From Candidatus Rokuibacteriota bacterium (GTDB lineage: Bacteria; Methylomirabilota; Methylomirabilia; Rokubacteriales; CSP1-6), in assembly GCA_003221595.1 (NCBI GenBank), contig QHSM01000122.1, positions 1 to 5,778 of the forward strand: 5,778 nt of DNA. The letters run 5' to 3'. Shown in pieces: positions 5,327 through 5,778 of the stretch. The notes beneath the pieces are model-generated. The model had not been told where the DNA came from and did not search any database. It was given only the letters and a program-made list of their open reading frames with translations. Every line of letters begins with the position of its first letter. The first letter of the stretch is position 1. Position numbers and translations under genes: made by a program.

Positions 5327-5778
5327 ATGTACCCAGCCGCATTCGAGTACCATGCGCCCACCAGCGTGAAGGAAGCGCTGGGGCTTCTCGGCAAGCTCAA
5401 GGACGACGCCAAGCTCCTGGCCGGCGGACACAGCCTGATCCCGATGATGAAGCTGCGACTGGCGCAGCCCAAGCACCTGATCGATCTCCGGAAGGTTGCC
5501 GGGCTCACGGGCATCAAGCAGGACGGTAACTCGCTCGCGTTTGGCGCGATGACGACCCACTGGCAGATCGAGTCCTCGGCGCTCGTGAAGTCGAAGCTGG
5601 CGGTGCTCTCTGAGGTCGCCTCGATCATCGGCGACCCGGCGGTGAGGAACCGCGGGACGATCGGCGGCTCGCTCGCCCACGCCGACCCCGCGGCGGACTA
5701 CCCGGCGGCGATGATCGCTCTCGGCGCCGAGATGGTCTGCGAGGGAGCGAAGGGACGGCGCACCGTGAAGGTGGACGA
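5327..5778 (+). CDS. coxM: FAD-binding medium subunit of molybdenum hydroxylase, N-terminal 150 residues (CoxM-like)
   Basis: The gene runs off the window end after 150 complete codons, roughly half of the usual 280-290 residues. The product binds FAD and delivers electrons from the iron-sulfur clusters to the final acceptor (a quinone or other carrier). It begins MYPAAFEYHAPTSVKEAL, typical of the family. Both FAD-binding loops of the vanillyl-alcohol-oxidase-type fold are visible: AGGHSLIPMMKLR (32-44) and TIGGSLAHADPAADYPAA (111-128), the latter preceded by GDPAVRNRG (102-110). ATG at 5327 has a good Shine-Dalgarno and lies 14 bases after the large-subunit stop, so the three genes are almost certainly co-transcribed. 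No signal peptide is seen. The C-terminal domain cannot be judged. Confidence 0.93.
   Translation, partial: MYPAAFEYHAPTSVKEALGLLGKLKDDAKLLAGGHSLIPMMKLRLAQPKHLIDLRKVAGLTGIKQDGNSLAFGAMTTHWQIESSALVKSKLAVLSEVASIIGDPAVRNRGTIGGSLAHADPAADYPAAMIALGAEMVCEGAKGRRTVKVD

Overview
This is a strongly GC-rich bacterial window with third codon positions dominated by G and C. All recognisable genes lie on the + strand. It looks like a chromosomal or metagenomic fragment from a high-GC soil or sediment bacterium. Rokubacteria/Methylomirabilota-like or deltaproteobacterial lineages often carry this gene content, but that placement is a low-confidence impression because no marker gene is present.

Left part (1-2325): the biosynthetic genes of the nickel pincer nucleotide (NPN) cofactor, in the order larE (3' end only), larB, larC. 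LarB makes pyridinium-3,5-biscarboxylic acid mononucleotide from nicotinic acid adenine dinucleotide. LarE then adds sulfur to give the bisthiocarboxylate, and LarC inserts nickel. larE and larB overlap by 8 bases. larB is odd: its frame is open from start to stop, but about 70-76 residues seem to be missing from the middle, including the family's TAGTSD-type stretch. No larA (lactate racemase, the classical user of the cofactor) is in view. larB and larC are separated by about 310 bases holding a large inverted repeat (831-997) with 41-base arms, 37 of 41 matching, whose left arm is a dense run of guanine tracts.

Middle (2326-2426): a short intergenic stretch with a good sigma-70-like promoter (TTGACA, 17 bases, TACGCT), a small palindrome just downstream and a clear Shine-Dalgarno sequence. 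This suggests the right-hand operon is transcribed independently of the lar genes.

Right part (2427-5778): a three-gene molybdenum hydroxylase operon of the carbon monoxide dehydrogenase / xanthine dehydrogenase family in the order small (2Fe-2S), large (molybdopterin), medium (FAD, truncated by the window end). The large subunit has AYRGAGR where genuine Mo-Cu CO dehydrogenase has AYRCSFR. That motif and the S-L-M order both mark the 'form II' (CoxL-like) group, whose physiological substrate is not settled. Electrons should pass from Mo through two 2Fe-2S clusters to FAD. I see no CRISPR array, tRNA, rRNA or transposase gene. The points most worth a second look are the shortened larB and the inverted repeat beside it.
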